Source of the DNA: Rhodopseudomonas boonkerdii
Lineage (GTDB): Bacteria; Pseudomonadota; Alphaproteobacteria; Rhizobiales; Xanthobacteraceae
Direction of reading: 5' to 3'
NCBI RefSeq assembly: GCF_021184025.1
Contig: NZ_CP036537.1
Location: 992,001-1,056,000, forward strand
DNA: 64,000 nt
The notes beneath the pieces were generated by a model. That model saw only the letters and a list, made by a program, of their open reading frames with translations, was not told the origin of the DNA and made no database searches. Positions 18,083 through 27,158 of this stretch are shown here, in pieces. How positions within the stretch are numbered: position 1 is the first letter of the stretch; the number at the start of each line of letters is the position of its first letter. Both the position numbers and the translations under genes were made by a program.

Positions 18083-20065
18083 ATGGCGCCGCCGACCGAT
18101 CTCTTCCAAAGCGCTTTCGCCGCGTTCCAGCAGGGTAAGATGGGCGACGCGGAGCGCGATCTTCGCCGTATCCTGCGCAAGGCGCCCGACCATGTCGGCG
18201 CTCTGAACGTGCTGGCGGTCGTGCTCGTGACACTCAAACGGTACGTGGAGGCCGAGCCATATCTGAAGGCCGCGCTTCGGCTGCAACCGCGATCGGATGT
18301 GACGCTCTATAATTACGGTTTGGTGCTGAAGGCGTTGAACCGGCCCGACGAGGCATTGCAGCGCTTCACCGAGTCGCTGGCGCTCAACCAAGCCAATGCC
18401 GAGACACTCAACAATCGCGGAACGGTCTTCAACGATATCGGCGACTACACCGCGGCTCTCGCAGATTTCGACCGCGCCCTGACCCTCAGCCCGCGCCACG
18501 CCGCCGCTCACTTCAATCGCAGCAAGTCGCTTGCCGAGCTGAAGCGATTTGAAGAGGCGCTCGCTGCCAGCGATGCTGCCCTCGCTTTGCAGCCTGATAT
18601 GGCCGAGGCGTGGTTCGGTCGCGGTTTCATTTTCGCAAGGTTGCGCCGGCCTGTGGAAGCTGTTGCCGCTTACGAGCGTGTCCGCACGCTGAATCCCGAA
18701 TTGCCTCTCGTGAAAGGCAATCTTCTGCATCAGAAGATGCTGGTCTGCGATTGGGCTGGCATCGGCGATCTTGTCAGCGAGATCGAGGCCGATCTCGTTG
18801 CCGGAAAACTCGCGGCAGAGCCGTTCGGCTGGCAAGGGATCGCGAAATCGGAAGCCAGCCTGCAGCGCTGCGCAGAACTCGCCAATGCTGCGCAGTTCGG
18901 CAAAGCACCGACTACGAAAAACATCAGGCCCACCGCGCCAAACGGCAAGATTCGTGTCGGCTATCTCTCCGGCGAATTCCGCGAGCAGGCGACGTCATTA
19001 CTACTCGTGGGGGTCCTCGAGCAGCACGATAAGAACAACTTTGAAATCGTGGCCTTCGATAACGGTTTCGATGACGGTGGGCCGACACGGCGGCGTATCA
19101 ATGATGCGGTAAGCCGCATCGTCGATATTTCAGCGATGGGCGATGTAGAAGCGACAGCAGCCGTCCGCGCCGAAAACATCGACATCCTCGTCAATCTCAA
19201 CGGCTATTTCGGCGCCCAGCGCAATGGCGTGTTCGCCCGCCGCGCGGCGCCAGTTCAGGTCAATTATCTCGGCTTTCCCGGCACCCTCGGCGCCGGCTTC
19301 ATGGATTACATCATCGCCGATCCGCATGTGCTGCCGGCCGAACATCGCCGCTTCTACAGCGAGAAGGTCGTCTGGCTGCCGCATTGCTATCAGGCCAATG
19401 ACGATCGTCGCGAGATCGCCGCGCAGGGCCTTACGCGCGACGACTGTCGTCTGCCCCTGGATGGCGTCGTGTTCTGTTGTTTCAACAATGCCTACAAGAT
19501 CACGCCTGAAGTCTTCGACGTCTGGATGCGGATTCTCGATGCTGTCGATGGAAGCGTGCTCTGGCTGCTCGATGACAGCGAGACCGCAGTTGCCAATCTC
19601 CGCCGCGAGGCTGCGGCGCGCGGTGTCGATCCAGCACGGCTCGTGTTCGCCAAACGGTTGCCGCCCGCAGAACACCTGGCCCGGCATCGTTGTGCCGACC
19701 TGTTTCTGGATACGCTGCCTTACAATGCGCATACGACTGCGAGCGACGCGCTGTGGGCGGGATTGCCGCTGCTGACCTGCGAAGGAACGACATTCGCGGG
19801 TCGTGTGGCGGCGAGTCTGCTCCGCGCGCTCGACCTGCCGGAACTGATCACCCGTGACAGCAGTGATTTAGAGCGCCGCGCAATCGAACTGGCCCGATAT
19901 CCCCGGCAGCTCGAGGCGATTCGCGAGAAACTGGTCCTGAGCCGTTCGACAAAACCGTTGTTCGATACGCGCCGTATGGCCCGTGACATCGAAGCAGCGT
20001 TCCAGACCATGCAAGGGCGTCGATTGGCCGGATTGGCGCCGCAGCATTTTGCGGTAACACCGTAA
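18083..20065 (+). CDS. TPR protein with GT41 (SPINDLY/O-GlcNAc-transferase-like) glycosyltransferase domain
   Basis: About 660 residues from the ATG at 18083. Six or so TPR repeats fill residues 8-215 (for example ALNVLAVVLVTLKRYVEAEP, AETLNNRGTVFNDIGDYTAA). The catalytic half begins near IRVGYLSGEFREQATS and includes VNYLGFPGTLGAGFMDYIIA, FCCFNNAYKITPEVFDVW and DLFLDTLPYNAHTTASDALW, all characteristic of family GT41. Relatives transfer GlcNAc or another sugar to protein Ser/Thr. There is no signal peptide, so it acts in the cytosol. The acceptor is unknown. Its position directly after the porin may be incidental, since a terminator separates them. Confidence 0.9.
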   Translation: MAPPTDLFQSAFAAFQQGKMGDAERDLRRILRKAPDHVGALNVLAVVLVTLKRYVEAEPYLKAALRLQPRSDVTLYNYGLVLKALNRPDEALQRFTESLALNQANAETLNNRGTVFNDIGDYTAALADFDRALTLSPRHAAAHFNRSKSLAELKRFEEALAASDAALALQPDMAEAWFGRGFIFARLRRPVEAVAAYERVRTLNPELPLVKGNLLHQKMLVCDWAGIGDLVSEIEADLVAGKLAAEPFGWQGIAKSEASLQRCAELANAAQFGKAPTTKNIRPTAPNGKIRVGYLSGEFREQATSLLLVGVLEQHDKNNFEIVAFDNGFDDGGPTRRRINDAVSRIVDISAMGDVEATAAVRAENIDILVNLNGYFGAQRNGVFARRAAPVQVNYLGFPGTLGAGFMDYIIADPHVLPAEHRRFYSEKVVWLPHCYQANDDRREIAAQGLTRDDCRLPLDGVVFCCFNNAYKITPEVFDVWMRILDAVDGSVLWLLDDSETAVANLRREAAARGVDPARLVFAKRLPPAEHLARHRCADLFLDTLPYNAHTTASDALWAGLPLLTCEGTTFAGRVAASLLRALDLPELITRDSSDLERRAIELARYPRQLEAIREKLVLSRSTKPLFDTRRMARDIEAAFQTMQGRRLAGLAPQHFAVTP

Positions 20066-20208
20066 CCCGCAACGATAAAAATGATTATCTGAGTAGATCA
20101 GGTATTGCGCTCAACGATCTGGCTCATGTAATCTTTTTCTTGCGCAGCCGCGATCTCTTTCACGGCCCTGCCTTTTCGAAGGCCGCGAACTTTATGTAGA
20201 CCTCCGAA

Positions 20209-20236
20209 GCCACCGGCGATGCCCCGCCGGTGGCTT
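20209..20236 (+). terminator. Hairpin terminator in the gap after the GT41 gene
   Basis: GCCACCGGCG and CGCCGGTGGC flank ATGCCC and are followed by TTTTC. It lies 144 bases beyond the GT41 stop codon. The gap 20066-20561 has no credible protein gene; the long distance leaves room for a small RNA ending at this hairpin. The rest of the gap shows nothing else I can support. Confidence 0.7.
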
Positions 20237-20561
20237 TTCGGTGTCTGGTCTGCGAGTCAAAATTTCGGTTTGTACGGTAGTAAGGTAAGCCTTTTTATGG
20301 CCGGCCTTCACGGCTTGTTAACGTATGTTTTGCCGCTCCCCAGCAGTGACCGAATCAGTCAACCTCCTCAAAATGCAATGGAATTGCTGCTGGGAGAGGC
20401 GGCAACAGGCGCTTAATTCCGTCGCATCCGCCTCAAGATTATGGCGGTTTGGTTGCTCGCGCATAGCAGTCCTGCCCGGCTATCTGGCAGAAATTGCTCA
20501 TGAATTCTTGATTTTTGGAATTGTTGTGGCTAAAAAGCGCACATCGTGGAGAGTATGAATT

Positions 20562-20768
20562 ATGGCGCATAACTACGCAATCAATGAAGACGTCCACCAC
20601 CAGCTGCAGGGTCCGCAGGGCCGCACCGGTGCCCGTGAGCGCGCGATTTACACCATCACCGGTCGCCTGCCGATCGAGGCCGATGGCCGTGCCCGCTACC
20701 GCATTCGCAGCAAAGCCGACAATGTCGAGCGTGTTGTGACCGAAGAGCAGATTAGCCGCCTCGGTTGA
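20562..20768 (+). CDS. Small conserved-looking basic protein of unknown function
   Basis: A 68-residue protein starts at an ATG with GGAGAG upstream. The sequence (ending RYRIRSKADNVERVVTEEQI) looks like a compact beta-rich domain: ERAIYTITGRLPIEADGRAR reads as strands separated by turns. It is soluble with no signal peptide. I do not recognise a family, though short proteins with an RIRSK..ERVV end recur in Rhizobiales as far as I recall. It stands alone between the GT41 gene and the formate-dehydrogenase regulator. Confidence 0.7.
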   Translation: MAHNYAINEDVHHQLQGPQGRTGARERAIYTITGRLPIEADGRARYRIRSKADNVERVVTEEQISRLG

Positions 20769-21013
20769 TCCTTTCGCCGCTCGCCATCGGCGGTTCCGAT
20801 GGCGAGGCCGGCAACAAAATTCCCACATCGATGATTGTCGCAGGCTCGGCCATCCGGTCGGGCCTCACTCTTTCCTGCGTCATTGCACCGCCTGCCGCGA
20901 GTTGCAGAGGTGCCTGTCTGCGCCCTATGTTCATTGCGGGAACGGATTGGCCGTAAGCCAAACACGCAGCCGCGTGCCGGCCCCAGTCCTCTGGCGCCCG
21001 GAGCGAGACGCTT

Positions 21014-21913
21014 TTGATCGACAAGCTTGAATTATTGTTGTCGCTCGCCAAGGAGCGCCATTTCGGCCGCGCCGCGGAGGCCTGCGGCGTGACGCAGCCG
21101 ACCATGTCCACCAGCCTCAAGCAGCTTGAGGACATGCTGGGTGTCATGCTGGTCCAGCGCGGGTCGCGTTTCCAGGGCTTTACGCCGGAAGGCGAGCGTG
21201 CACTCGACTGGGCTCGCCGTATTGTCGGCGATGCCCGCGCCATGAAGCAGGAAATTAACGGCCTCAAGGACAGTCTGTCCGGCGAGATCCGGATCGCCGC
21301 GATCCCCACCGTGCTCGGCATGGTGGCATCGCTGACCACGCCGTTCCGGGCTCGTCATCCGGATGTTCAGTTCCGCATCGTGTCCTGTACCTCGGCCGCG
21401 GTGCTGGGCCTCCTCGAAAATCTCGAGGTGGACGCCGGTCTGACCTATATCGAGAACGAGCCGCTCGGAAAGGTGCGTTCGATTCCGCTTTATAAAGAGA
21501 GCTACCGCCTTCTGACGTCCCCCGATGGCATGTTCGGTGACCGCAAGCAGGTGACCTGGGCGGAAGTCGGCCAGGTGCCGCTGTGTCTATTGACGCCTGA
21601 CATGCAGAACCGCCGTATTATCGATCGGGCGTTGAAATCGGTTGGCGCCGAAGCACGCCCCACGCTGACCTCGAACTCGATCATCGTGCTCTACACCCAT
21701 GTGAAAACGGGCCGCTGGGCAAGCGTGATGCCAGCCAAATTGGCTGAGACGCTCGGTCTCACCGCTTCGGGCTCCGTCCGGATGATCCCGATTGTCGACC
21801 CGGTAGTAAATTATGGCGTCGGCCTCGTCGTACCTCAACGTGATCCGATGACCCCACTGGTGGCCGCTTTGGTGCAGGTCGCCCGCGAAGTGGCGCCGTC
21901 GCTGGAGAGCTGA
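21014..21913 (+). CDS. LysR-family regulator upstream of the formate dehydrogenase operon
   Basis: The 299-residue product begins with a TTG codon (IDKLELLLSLAKERHFGRAA). The helix-turn-helix is AAEACGVTQPTMSTSLKQLE; the effector domain begins near GEIRIAAIPTVLGMVA. It resembles OxyR/CbbR-type LysR proteins. It lies about 300 bases upstream of fdsG in the same direction, as LysR regulators do at other soluble formate dehydrogenase loci, so control of the fds operon by formate or a related signal is likely but inferred. The gap to fdsG contains a paired palindromic repeat. Confidence 0.9.
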   Translation: MIDKLELLLSLAKERHFGRAAEACGVTQPTMSTSLKQLEDMLGVMLVQRGSRFQGFTPEGERALDWARRIVGDARAMKQEINGLKDSLSGEIRIAAIPTVLGMVASLTTPFRARHPDVQFRIVSCTSAAVLGLLENLEVDAGLTYIENEPLGKVRSIPLYKESYRLLTSPDGMFGDRKQVTWAEVGQVPLCLLTPDMQNRRIIDRALKSVGAEARPTLTSNSIIVLYTHVKTGRWASVMPAKLAETLGLTASGSVRMIPIVDPVVNYGVGLVVPQRDPMTPLVAALVQVAREVAPSLES

Positions 21914-21942
21914 GGCCTCAACTCCGCCCCTCATGATCGCGC

Positions 21943-22053
21943 CCCTCATGGTGAGGAGCGCGCCTCTTGGCGCGCGTCTCGAACCATGAGATGGCCTGGC
22001 TCGGATTTCGCGCCATCCTTCGGGACGCCGCTGTGCGGCTTGTCAGGACGAGG
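21943..22053. repeat. Paired palindromic repeat (CTCATGGTGAGGAG family), copy pair a
   Basis: The first unit (21943-21989) reads CTCATGG-TGAGGAG, a GC-rich inner stem, GTCTCGAA-CCATGAG. The second (22012-22053) is a degraded unit in the opposite orientation, beginning CCATCCTTCGGGACG. This family occurs at six places in the window, each time as two facing units, always between genes. Confidence 0.85.
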
Positions 22054-22208
22054 GTGGAGCAGGCGGTACCCGCTGCCTGCGACAAAACGGCAATTCCGCC
22101 AATCGCTTGATACAGATTCCGTATCGCAGCATGAGACAGCTTTATTGATCTTTGGATCGATTCCAATTCCAATCGCATTTCTACCAATAACGCGATCGAG
22201 TACCCGGG

Positions 22209-22685
22209 ATGAACGCTGTCTACGAACCATGGAGCGCCGCGCGCTGTACCGAGATCATCGAGAGCCATTCCCATGTGGAAGGCGGGGTGATCGTGATCCT
22301 GCACGCAATTCAGGATGCTTTCGGTTATGTCCCGGAACCTGCCATCCCGATGATTGCCCAGGCGCGGAATCTGTCCCGCGCCGAAGTTCATGGCGTTTTC
22401 ACCTTTTACCACGACTTCCGGCATGAGCCGGCTGGCAAACGGGTGCTGAAAATCTGTCGCGCCGAGGCCTGTCAGGCCGCCGGCGGCGACGCGCTGGCTG
22501 CGCGGGCCGAGCAGTCGCTGGGTGTGAAGCTCGGCCACACCACCGCCGATGATCGCGTCACACTGGAGCCGATCTATTGCCTCGGTCTCTGCGCCACCGC
22601 GCCATCGGCCATGCTCGATGGCAAACTGGTCGGTCGCCTCGATGAGAAGCGCATGGATGCGCTGGTCGCGGAGGCGCAGCGATGA
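22209..22685 (+). CDS. fdsG: NAD-dependent formate dehydrogenase gamma subunit (NuoE-like)
   Basis: The 158-residue product is a thioredoxin-like [2Fe-2S] protein of the NuoE family. The four cluster cysteines are visible in KICRAEACQAAGG and IYCLGLCATAPS. The N-terminal helices (ARCTEIIESHSHVEGG) are typical. It passes electrons within the FdsGBA complex, which oxidises formate to CO2 with NAD+ reduction. Its stop overlaps the fdsB start (ATGA), so the two are translationally coupled. Confidence 0.93.
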   Translation: MNAVYEPWSAARCTEIIESHSHVEGGVIVILHAIQDAFGYVPEPAIPMIAQARNLSRAEVHGVFTFYHDFRHEPAGKRVLKICRAEACQAAGGDALAARAEQSLGVKLGHTTADDRVTLEPIYCLGLCATAPSAMLDGKLVGRLDEKRMDALVAEAQR

Positions 22686-24238
22686 CCCTCAAGGTCTACA
22701 TCCCGCGCGATGCTGCCGCCGTTTGTGTCGGGGCCGATGAACTGGTCACCGCCTTCGAAGCCCAGGCTGCGGCCCGCCAGCTCGACATCGAGATCGTCCG
22801 CAATGGTTCACGCGGTCTGCTCTGGCTCGAGCCGATGGTCGAGGTTGTCACGTCGAAAGGCCGCGTCGCCTTCGGCCCCGTCGAGGAAAAGGATGTCGCA
22901 TCCGTTCTCGAAGCGATGGTCGCCGATGGTCCGCATGACCTGCGCCTCGGCATCGCCGACGAGATCCCCTGGCTGAAGAAACAGACCCGCCTGACCTTCA
23001 TTCGCTGCGGTGTCGTCGATCCGCGCTCGGTTGCCGATTACGAGGCGCATGGGGGCTACAAGGGTCTTACCCGCGCGCTAACGATGGATGGTGCCGGCAT
23101 CATCGCCGATGTCACTACCTCCGGCCTGCGCGGCCGCGGCGGCGCCGGTTTCCCCACCGGCATCAAATGGAAGACCGTCGCCGACACTGCGGCCGATCGC
23201 AAATTCATCGTCTGCAATGCGGACGAGGGCGACAGCGGCACCTTTGCCGACCGCATGATCATGGAAGGCGATCCCTTTGTGGTGATCGAAGGCATGACGA
23301 TCGCCGGCATCGCGGTGGGCGCCACCAAGGGCTATATCTATATCCGTTCGGAGTATCCGCACGCCGTCGAAGCGATGAATGCAGGCATTCAGGCTGCGAA
23401 GCGTGCCGGCTGGCTCGGTGAGAAGATCAAGGGCTCCGCCCATTCGTTCGACCTCGAAGTTCGCGTCGGCGCCGGCGCCTATGTCTGCGGCGAGGAAACC
23501 TCGCTGCTGGAGTCGCTCGAGGGCCGCCGCGGTCTCGTTCGCGCCAAGCCGCCGTTGCCGGCGCACAGAGGCTTGTTCGGCAAACCGACCGTCATCAACA
23601 ACGTGCTATCCTTCGCGGCCATCCCGTTCATCCTCGACAATGGCGCCAAGGCTTATGCGGATTACGGCATGGGCCGCTCGCGCGGTACCATGCCGATCCA
23701 GCTCGCCGGCAATGTGAAGTTCGGCGGCCTGTTTGAAGTCGCATTCGGCATCACGCTCGGTGAACTCGTCGACGACATCGGCGGCGGCACTTTCACCGGC
23801 AAGCCTGTAAGAGCCGTGCAGGTCGGCGGTCCGCTTGGCGCATATTTCCCTCGCGAGTTGTTCGACACGCCGTTTGACTATGAGGCCTTCGCCAAACGCG
23901 ACGGCCTGATCGGCCATGGCGGAATCGTCATCTTCGACGACAGCGTCGACATGTCGAAGCAGGCGCGTTTCGCCATGGAATTCTGCGCCATCGAATCCTG
24001 CGGCAAGTGCACCCCATGCCGCATTGGCTCCACCCGCGGCGTCGAGACCATCGACAGGATACGCCGCGGCGAGCGCGTGGCCGAAAATATCGCCGTACTG
24101 GAAGATTTGTCGCAGACTATGAAGTTCGGCTCGCTCTGCGCGCTGGGCGGCTTCACGCCATATCCGGTGATGAGCGTTCTCAAGCATTTCCCTGAAGATT
24201 TCGGTCCGGCGCCCACGCGCCTGCAGGCCGCCGAGTAA
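22682..24238 (+). CDS. fdsB: NAD-dependent formate dehydrogenase beta subunit (NuoF-like)
   Basis: The 518-residue product combines an N-terminal thioredoxin-like part (about residues 1-120) with a NuoF-type core. The FMN/NAD site is marked by TSGLRGRGGAGFPTGIKWK and CNADEGDSGTFADR; YVCGEETSLLESLEG follows, and the [4Fe-4S] cluster is bound by CAIESCGKCTPCRIGSTRG and GSLCALGG. This is the diaphorase subunit that reduces NAD+. It sits between fdsG (4-base overlap) and fdsA (13-base gap). Confidence 0.95.
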   Translation: MTLKVYIPRDAAAVCVGADELVTAFEAQAAARQLDIEIVRNGSRGLLWLEPMVEVVTSKGRVAFGPVEEKDVASVLEAMVADGPHDLRLGIADEIPWLKKQTRLTFIRCGVVDPRSVADYEAHGGYKGLTRALTMDGAGIIADVTTSGLRGRGGAGFPTGIKWKTVADTAADRKFIVCNADEGDSGTFADRMIMEGDPFVVIEGMTIAGIAVGATKGYIYIRSEYPHAVEAMNAGIQAAKRAGWLGEKIKGSAHSFDLEVRVGAGAYVCGEETSLLESLEGRRGLVRAKPPLPAHRGLFGKPTVINNVLSFAAIPFILDNGAKAYADYGMGRSRGTMPIQLAGNVKFGGLFEVAFGITLGELVDDIGGGTFTGKPVRAVQVGGPLGAYFPRELFDTPFDYEAFAKRDGLIGHGGIVIFDDSVDMSKQARFAMEFCAIESCGKCTPCRIGSTRGVETIDRIRRGERVAENIAVLEDLSQTMKFGSLCALGGFTPYPVMSVLKHFPEDFGPAPTRLQAAE

Positions 24239-24251
24239 GAGGAGCAACACC

Positions 24252-27155
24252 ATGTCGCTCGTTCACGAAATCGATTACGGCACTCCGAAGTCCAAATCCG
24301 AGAAGATGGTGACGCTGACCATCGACGGGCAGAGCGTCACGGTGCCCGAGGGCACCTCGATCATGCGTGCCGCCATGGAGATGGGCACGCAGATCCCCAA
24401 ACTTTGCGCCACCGACATGGTCGATGCCTTCGGTTCCTGCCGCATGTGTCTGGTCGAGATCGAGGGCCGTGCCGGCACGCCGGCGTCCTGCACTACGCCG
24501 GCGATGGAAGGGCTCGTCGTCAAGACGCAGACCTCGCGGCTCAAGGCGCTGCGCAAGGGCGTGATGGAGCTCTATATCTCCGACCACCCGCTCGACTGCC
24601 TCACCTGTGCCGCCAATGGCGACTGCGAATTGCAGGACATGGCAGGCGCAGTCGGCCTGCGCGACGTACGCTACGGCTATGACGGCGAGAACCATGTGTT
24701 CGCCAAGTCCGGCCCCAAGCACACCCACAATTCGCCGGAAGCCTGCGAAAACGATCGCTGGATGGCGAAGGACGATTCCAACCCGTATTTCACCTATGAT
24801 CCGTCAAAGTGCATCGTCTGCTCGCGCTGCGTCCGCGCCTGCGAGGAAGTGCAGGGCACCTTCGCGCTGACCATCTCCGGCCGCGGCTTCGACAGCCGCG
24901 TCTCCCCGGGCATGAGCGAATCGTTCCTCGGTTCGGAATGTGTCTCCTGCGGCGCCTGCGTGCAGGCCTGCCCGACGGCGACGTTGACCGAGAAAGCGGT
25001 CATCGAGATCGGTCAACCCGAGCATTCCAAGGTCACTACCTGCGCGTATTGCGGCGTTGGCTGCACGTTCAAGGCGGAAATGCGCGGCGAGGAGCTGGTG
25101 CGCATGGTGCCGTATAAGGACGGCAAGGCCAATCGCGGCCATTCCTGCGTCAAAGGCCGCTTCGCCTGGGGCTATGCGAATCACAAAGAGCGCATCCTCA
25201 ATCCGATGATCCGCGACAAGATCACCGAGCCATGGCGCGAAGTGTCGTGGGACGAAGCGTTCAACTTTGCTGCCACAAAGTTCAAAGGCATCCAGGCCAA
25301 GTATGGCAAAGACGCTGTCGGCGGCATCACCTCGTCACGCTGCACCAACGAAGAAGTCTATGTGGTGCAGAAGCTGATCCGCGCCGGCTTCGGCAACAAC
25401 AATGTCGATACGTGCGCCCGCGTCTGCCATTCGCCGACCGGCTACGGCCTGTCGTCCACCTTCGGCACCTCCGCCGGCACCCAGGATTTCGACTCGGTGG
25501 AAGACACTGATGTGGTTGTCATCATCGGCGCCAATCCGACCGATGGGCATCCGGTGTTCGCCTCGCGCCTGAAGAAGCGCCTGCGCCAGGGCGCCAAGCT
25601 GATCGTGGTCGATCCGCGCCGCACCGACATCGTCCGCTCGGCGCATATCGAGGCTCAGCACCATCTGCCGCTGCTGCCCGGCACCAATGTCGCCGTGCTT
25701 ACGGCGATGGCGCATGTCATCGTCACCGAAGGCTTGGTCAACGAGACCTTCGTGCGTGAGCGTTGCGACTGGAGCGAGTTCGAGGACTGGGCGAGCTTTG
25801 TTGCCGAACCCTCGCGAAGCCCGGAAGCCACCGCCGTCCAGACCGGGGTCGATCCGAAGGAACTGCGTGCGGCCGCCCGTCTCTATGCCACCGGCGGCAA
25901 TGGCGCGATCTATTACGGCCTCGGCGTCACCGAACACAGCCAGGGTTCGACCACGGTCATCGCCATCGCCAATCTCGCCATGGCGACCGGCAATATCGGC
26001 CGTCCCGGCGTCGGCGTGAATCCGCTGCGCGGCCAGAACAATGTGCAGGGCTCCTGCGACATGGGCTCGTTCCCGCACGAACTGCCGGGTTATCGCCACA
26101 TCGCCGGTGATGCGGTGCGCGAGCAGTTTGAGGCGATGTGGAACGTGAAGCTCAATCCGGAGCCGGGCCTGCGCATCCCCAACATGTTCGACGCCGCTAC
26201 CGAAGGCACCTTCATGGGCCTTTATGTACAAGGCGAAGACATCCTGCAGTCCGATCCTAACACCTCGCATGTGGTCGCGGCGCTGTCGTCGATGGAATGC
26301 GTCATCGTGCATGATCTCTTCCTCAACGAGACCGCCAACTACGCCCACGTGTTCTTCCCGGGGTCGACCTTCCTGGAGAAGAACGGCACTTTCACCAACG
26401 CCGAACGTCGCATCCAGCGCGTGCGCAAGGTGATGTCGCCGAAGAACGGCATGGAAGACTGGGAAGTCACCTTGGGCTTCGCCAAGGCGCTCGGCTTCGA
26501 GATGAACTATACCGATCCGTCCCAGATCATGGACGAGATCGCGGCGTTGACGCCGACTTTCGCCGGCGTCTCCTACGAGAAGCTGGAAAAGGAAGGTTCG
26601 GTGCAGTGGCCGTGCAACGAGAAGCAGCCGCTGGGCACGCCGATCATGCACATGGATGGCTTCGTGCGTGGCAAGGGCAAGTTCATGCGTACCGAATATG
26701 TAGCGACGGACGAGCGCACCGGTCCGCGCTTCCCGCTGTTGCTCACCACCGGCCGCATTCTCAGTCAGTACAATGTTGGCGCGCAGACCCGCCGCACCGA
26801 TAACGTCGTCTGGCACGAGGAAGATCGGCTCGAACTGCATCCGCACGATGCCGAACAGCGCGGCATCCGCGATGGCGACTGGGTGCGGCTGCAGAGCCGT
26901 GCCGGCGAGACGACCCTGCGTGCGCTCATCACCGAGCGTGTGGCGCCGGGCGTGGTCTATACGACCTTCCATCACCCGACCACGCAGGCCAATGTCATCA
27001 CCACGGAGTTCTCGGACTGGGCCACCAATTGTCCGGAATACAAGGTGACGGCGGTGCAGATCTCGCCCTCGAACGGTCCGTCGGAATGGCAGAAGGAATA
27101 TGAGGAGCAGGCCCGCCAGTCGCGCCGGATTGCGCCGTTGGAGGCCGCCGAATAA
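24252..27155 (+). CDS. fdsA: NAD-dependent formate dehydrogenase alpha subunit (molybdopterin, cysteine type)
   Basis: The 967-residue product carries an N-terminal [2Fe-2S] domain (CATDMVDAFGSCRMCLVEI), a His/Cys cluster site (HPLDCLTCAANGDCELQD), two [4Fe-4S] motifs (CIVCSRCVRACEE, CVSCGACVQACP), then the catalytic domain with its own cluster (CAYCGVGCTFKAEM) and the bis-MGD molybdenum region. The active-site residue is cysteine, in DTCARVCHSPTGYG, not selenocysteine. The C-terminal domain (AEQRGIRDGDWVRLQSRAG) completes the cofactor pocket. It oxidises formate in the cytosol and passes electrons to FdsB/G. A good ribosome site (AAGAGGAGC) precedes the ATG. Confidence 0.96.
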   Translation: MSLVHEIDYGTPKSKSEKMVTLTIDGQSVTVPEGTSIMRAAMEMGTQIPKLCATDMVDAFGSCRMCLVEIEGRAGTPASCTTPAMEGLVVKTQTSRLKALRKGVMELYISDHPLDCLTCAANGDCELQDMAGAVGLRDVRYGYDGENHVFAKSGPKHTHNSPEACENDRWMAKDDSNPYFTYDPSKCIVCSRCVRACEEVQGTFALTISGRGFDSRVSPGMSESFLGSECVSCGACVQACPTATLTEKAVIEIGQPEHSKVTTCAYCGVGCTFKAEMRGEELVRMVPYKDGKANRGHSCVKGRFAWGYANHKERILNPMIRDKITEPWREVSWDEAFNFAATKFKGIQAKYGKDAVGGITSSRCTNEEVYVVQKLIRAGFGNNNVDTCARVCHSPTGYGLSSTFGTSAGTQDFDSVEDTDVVVIIGANPTDGHPVFASRLKKRLRQGAKLIVVDPRRTDIVRSAHIEAQHHLPLLPGTNVAVLTAMAHVIVTEGLVNETFVRERCDWSEFEDWASFVAEPSRSPEATAVQTGVDPKELRAAARLYATGGNGAIYYGLGVTEHSQGSTTVIAIANLAMATGNIGRPGVGVNPLRGQNNVQGSCDMGSFPHELPGYRHIAGDAVREQFEAMWNVKLNPEPGLRIPNMFDAATEGTFMGLYVQGEDILQSDPNTSHVVAALSSMECVIVHDLFLNETANYAHVFFPGSTFLEKNGTFTNAERRIQRVRKVMSPKNGMEDWEVTLGFAKALGFEMNYTDPSQIMDEIAALTPTFAGVSYEKLEKEGSVQWPCNEKQPLGTPIMHMDGFVRGKGKFMRTEYVATDERTGPRFPLLLTTGRILSQYNVGAQTRRTDNVVWHEEDRLELHPHDAEQRGIRDGDWVRLQSRAGETTLRALITERVAPGVVYTTFHHPTTQANVITTEFSDWATNCPEYKVTAVQISPSNGPSEWQKEYEEQARQSRRIAPLEAAE

Positions 27156-27158
27156 TCC

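Noticed and set aside
16330..18237. A 635-codon open frame on the minus strand opposite the porin gene
   Set aside because: The plus strand has a textbook porin with signal peptide, ribosome site and terminator. The antisense frame stays open because of the strong codon bias of the porin; its product is Arg/Val/Glu-rich without any domain.
20219..20416. A 65-codon plus-strand frame after the GT41 gene
   Set aside because: It starts inside a terminator hairpin, has no ribosome site and an irregular composition.
22209..24238. The NuoE/NuoF-like genes as part of respiratory complex I
   Set aside because: They are followed by a molybdopterin formate dehydrogenase, fdhD and fdsD, and no other nuo genes are present, so this is a soluble formate dehydrogenase.
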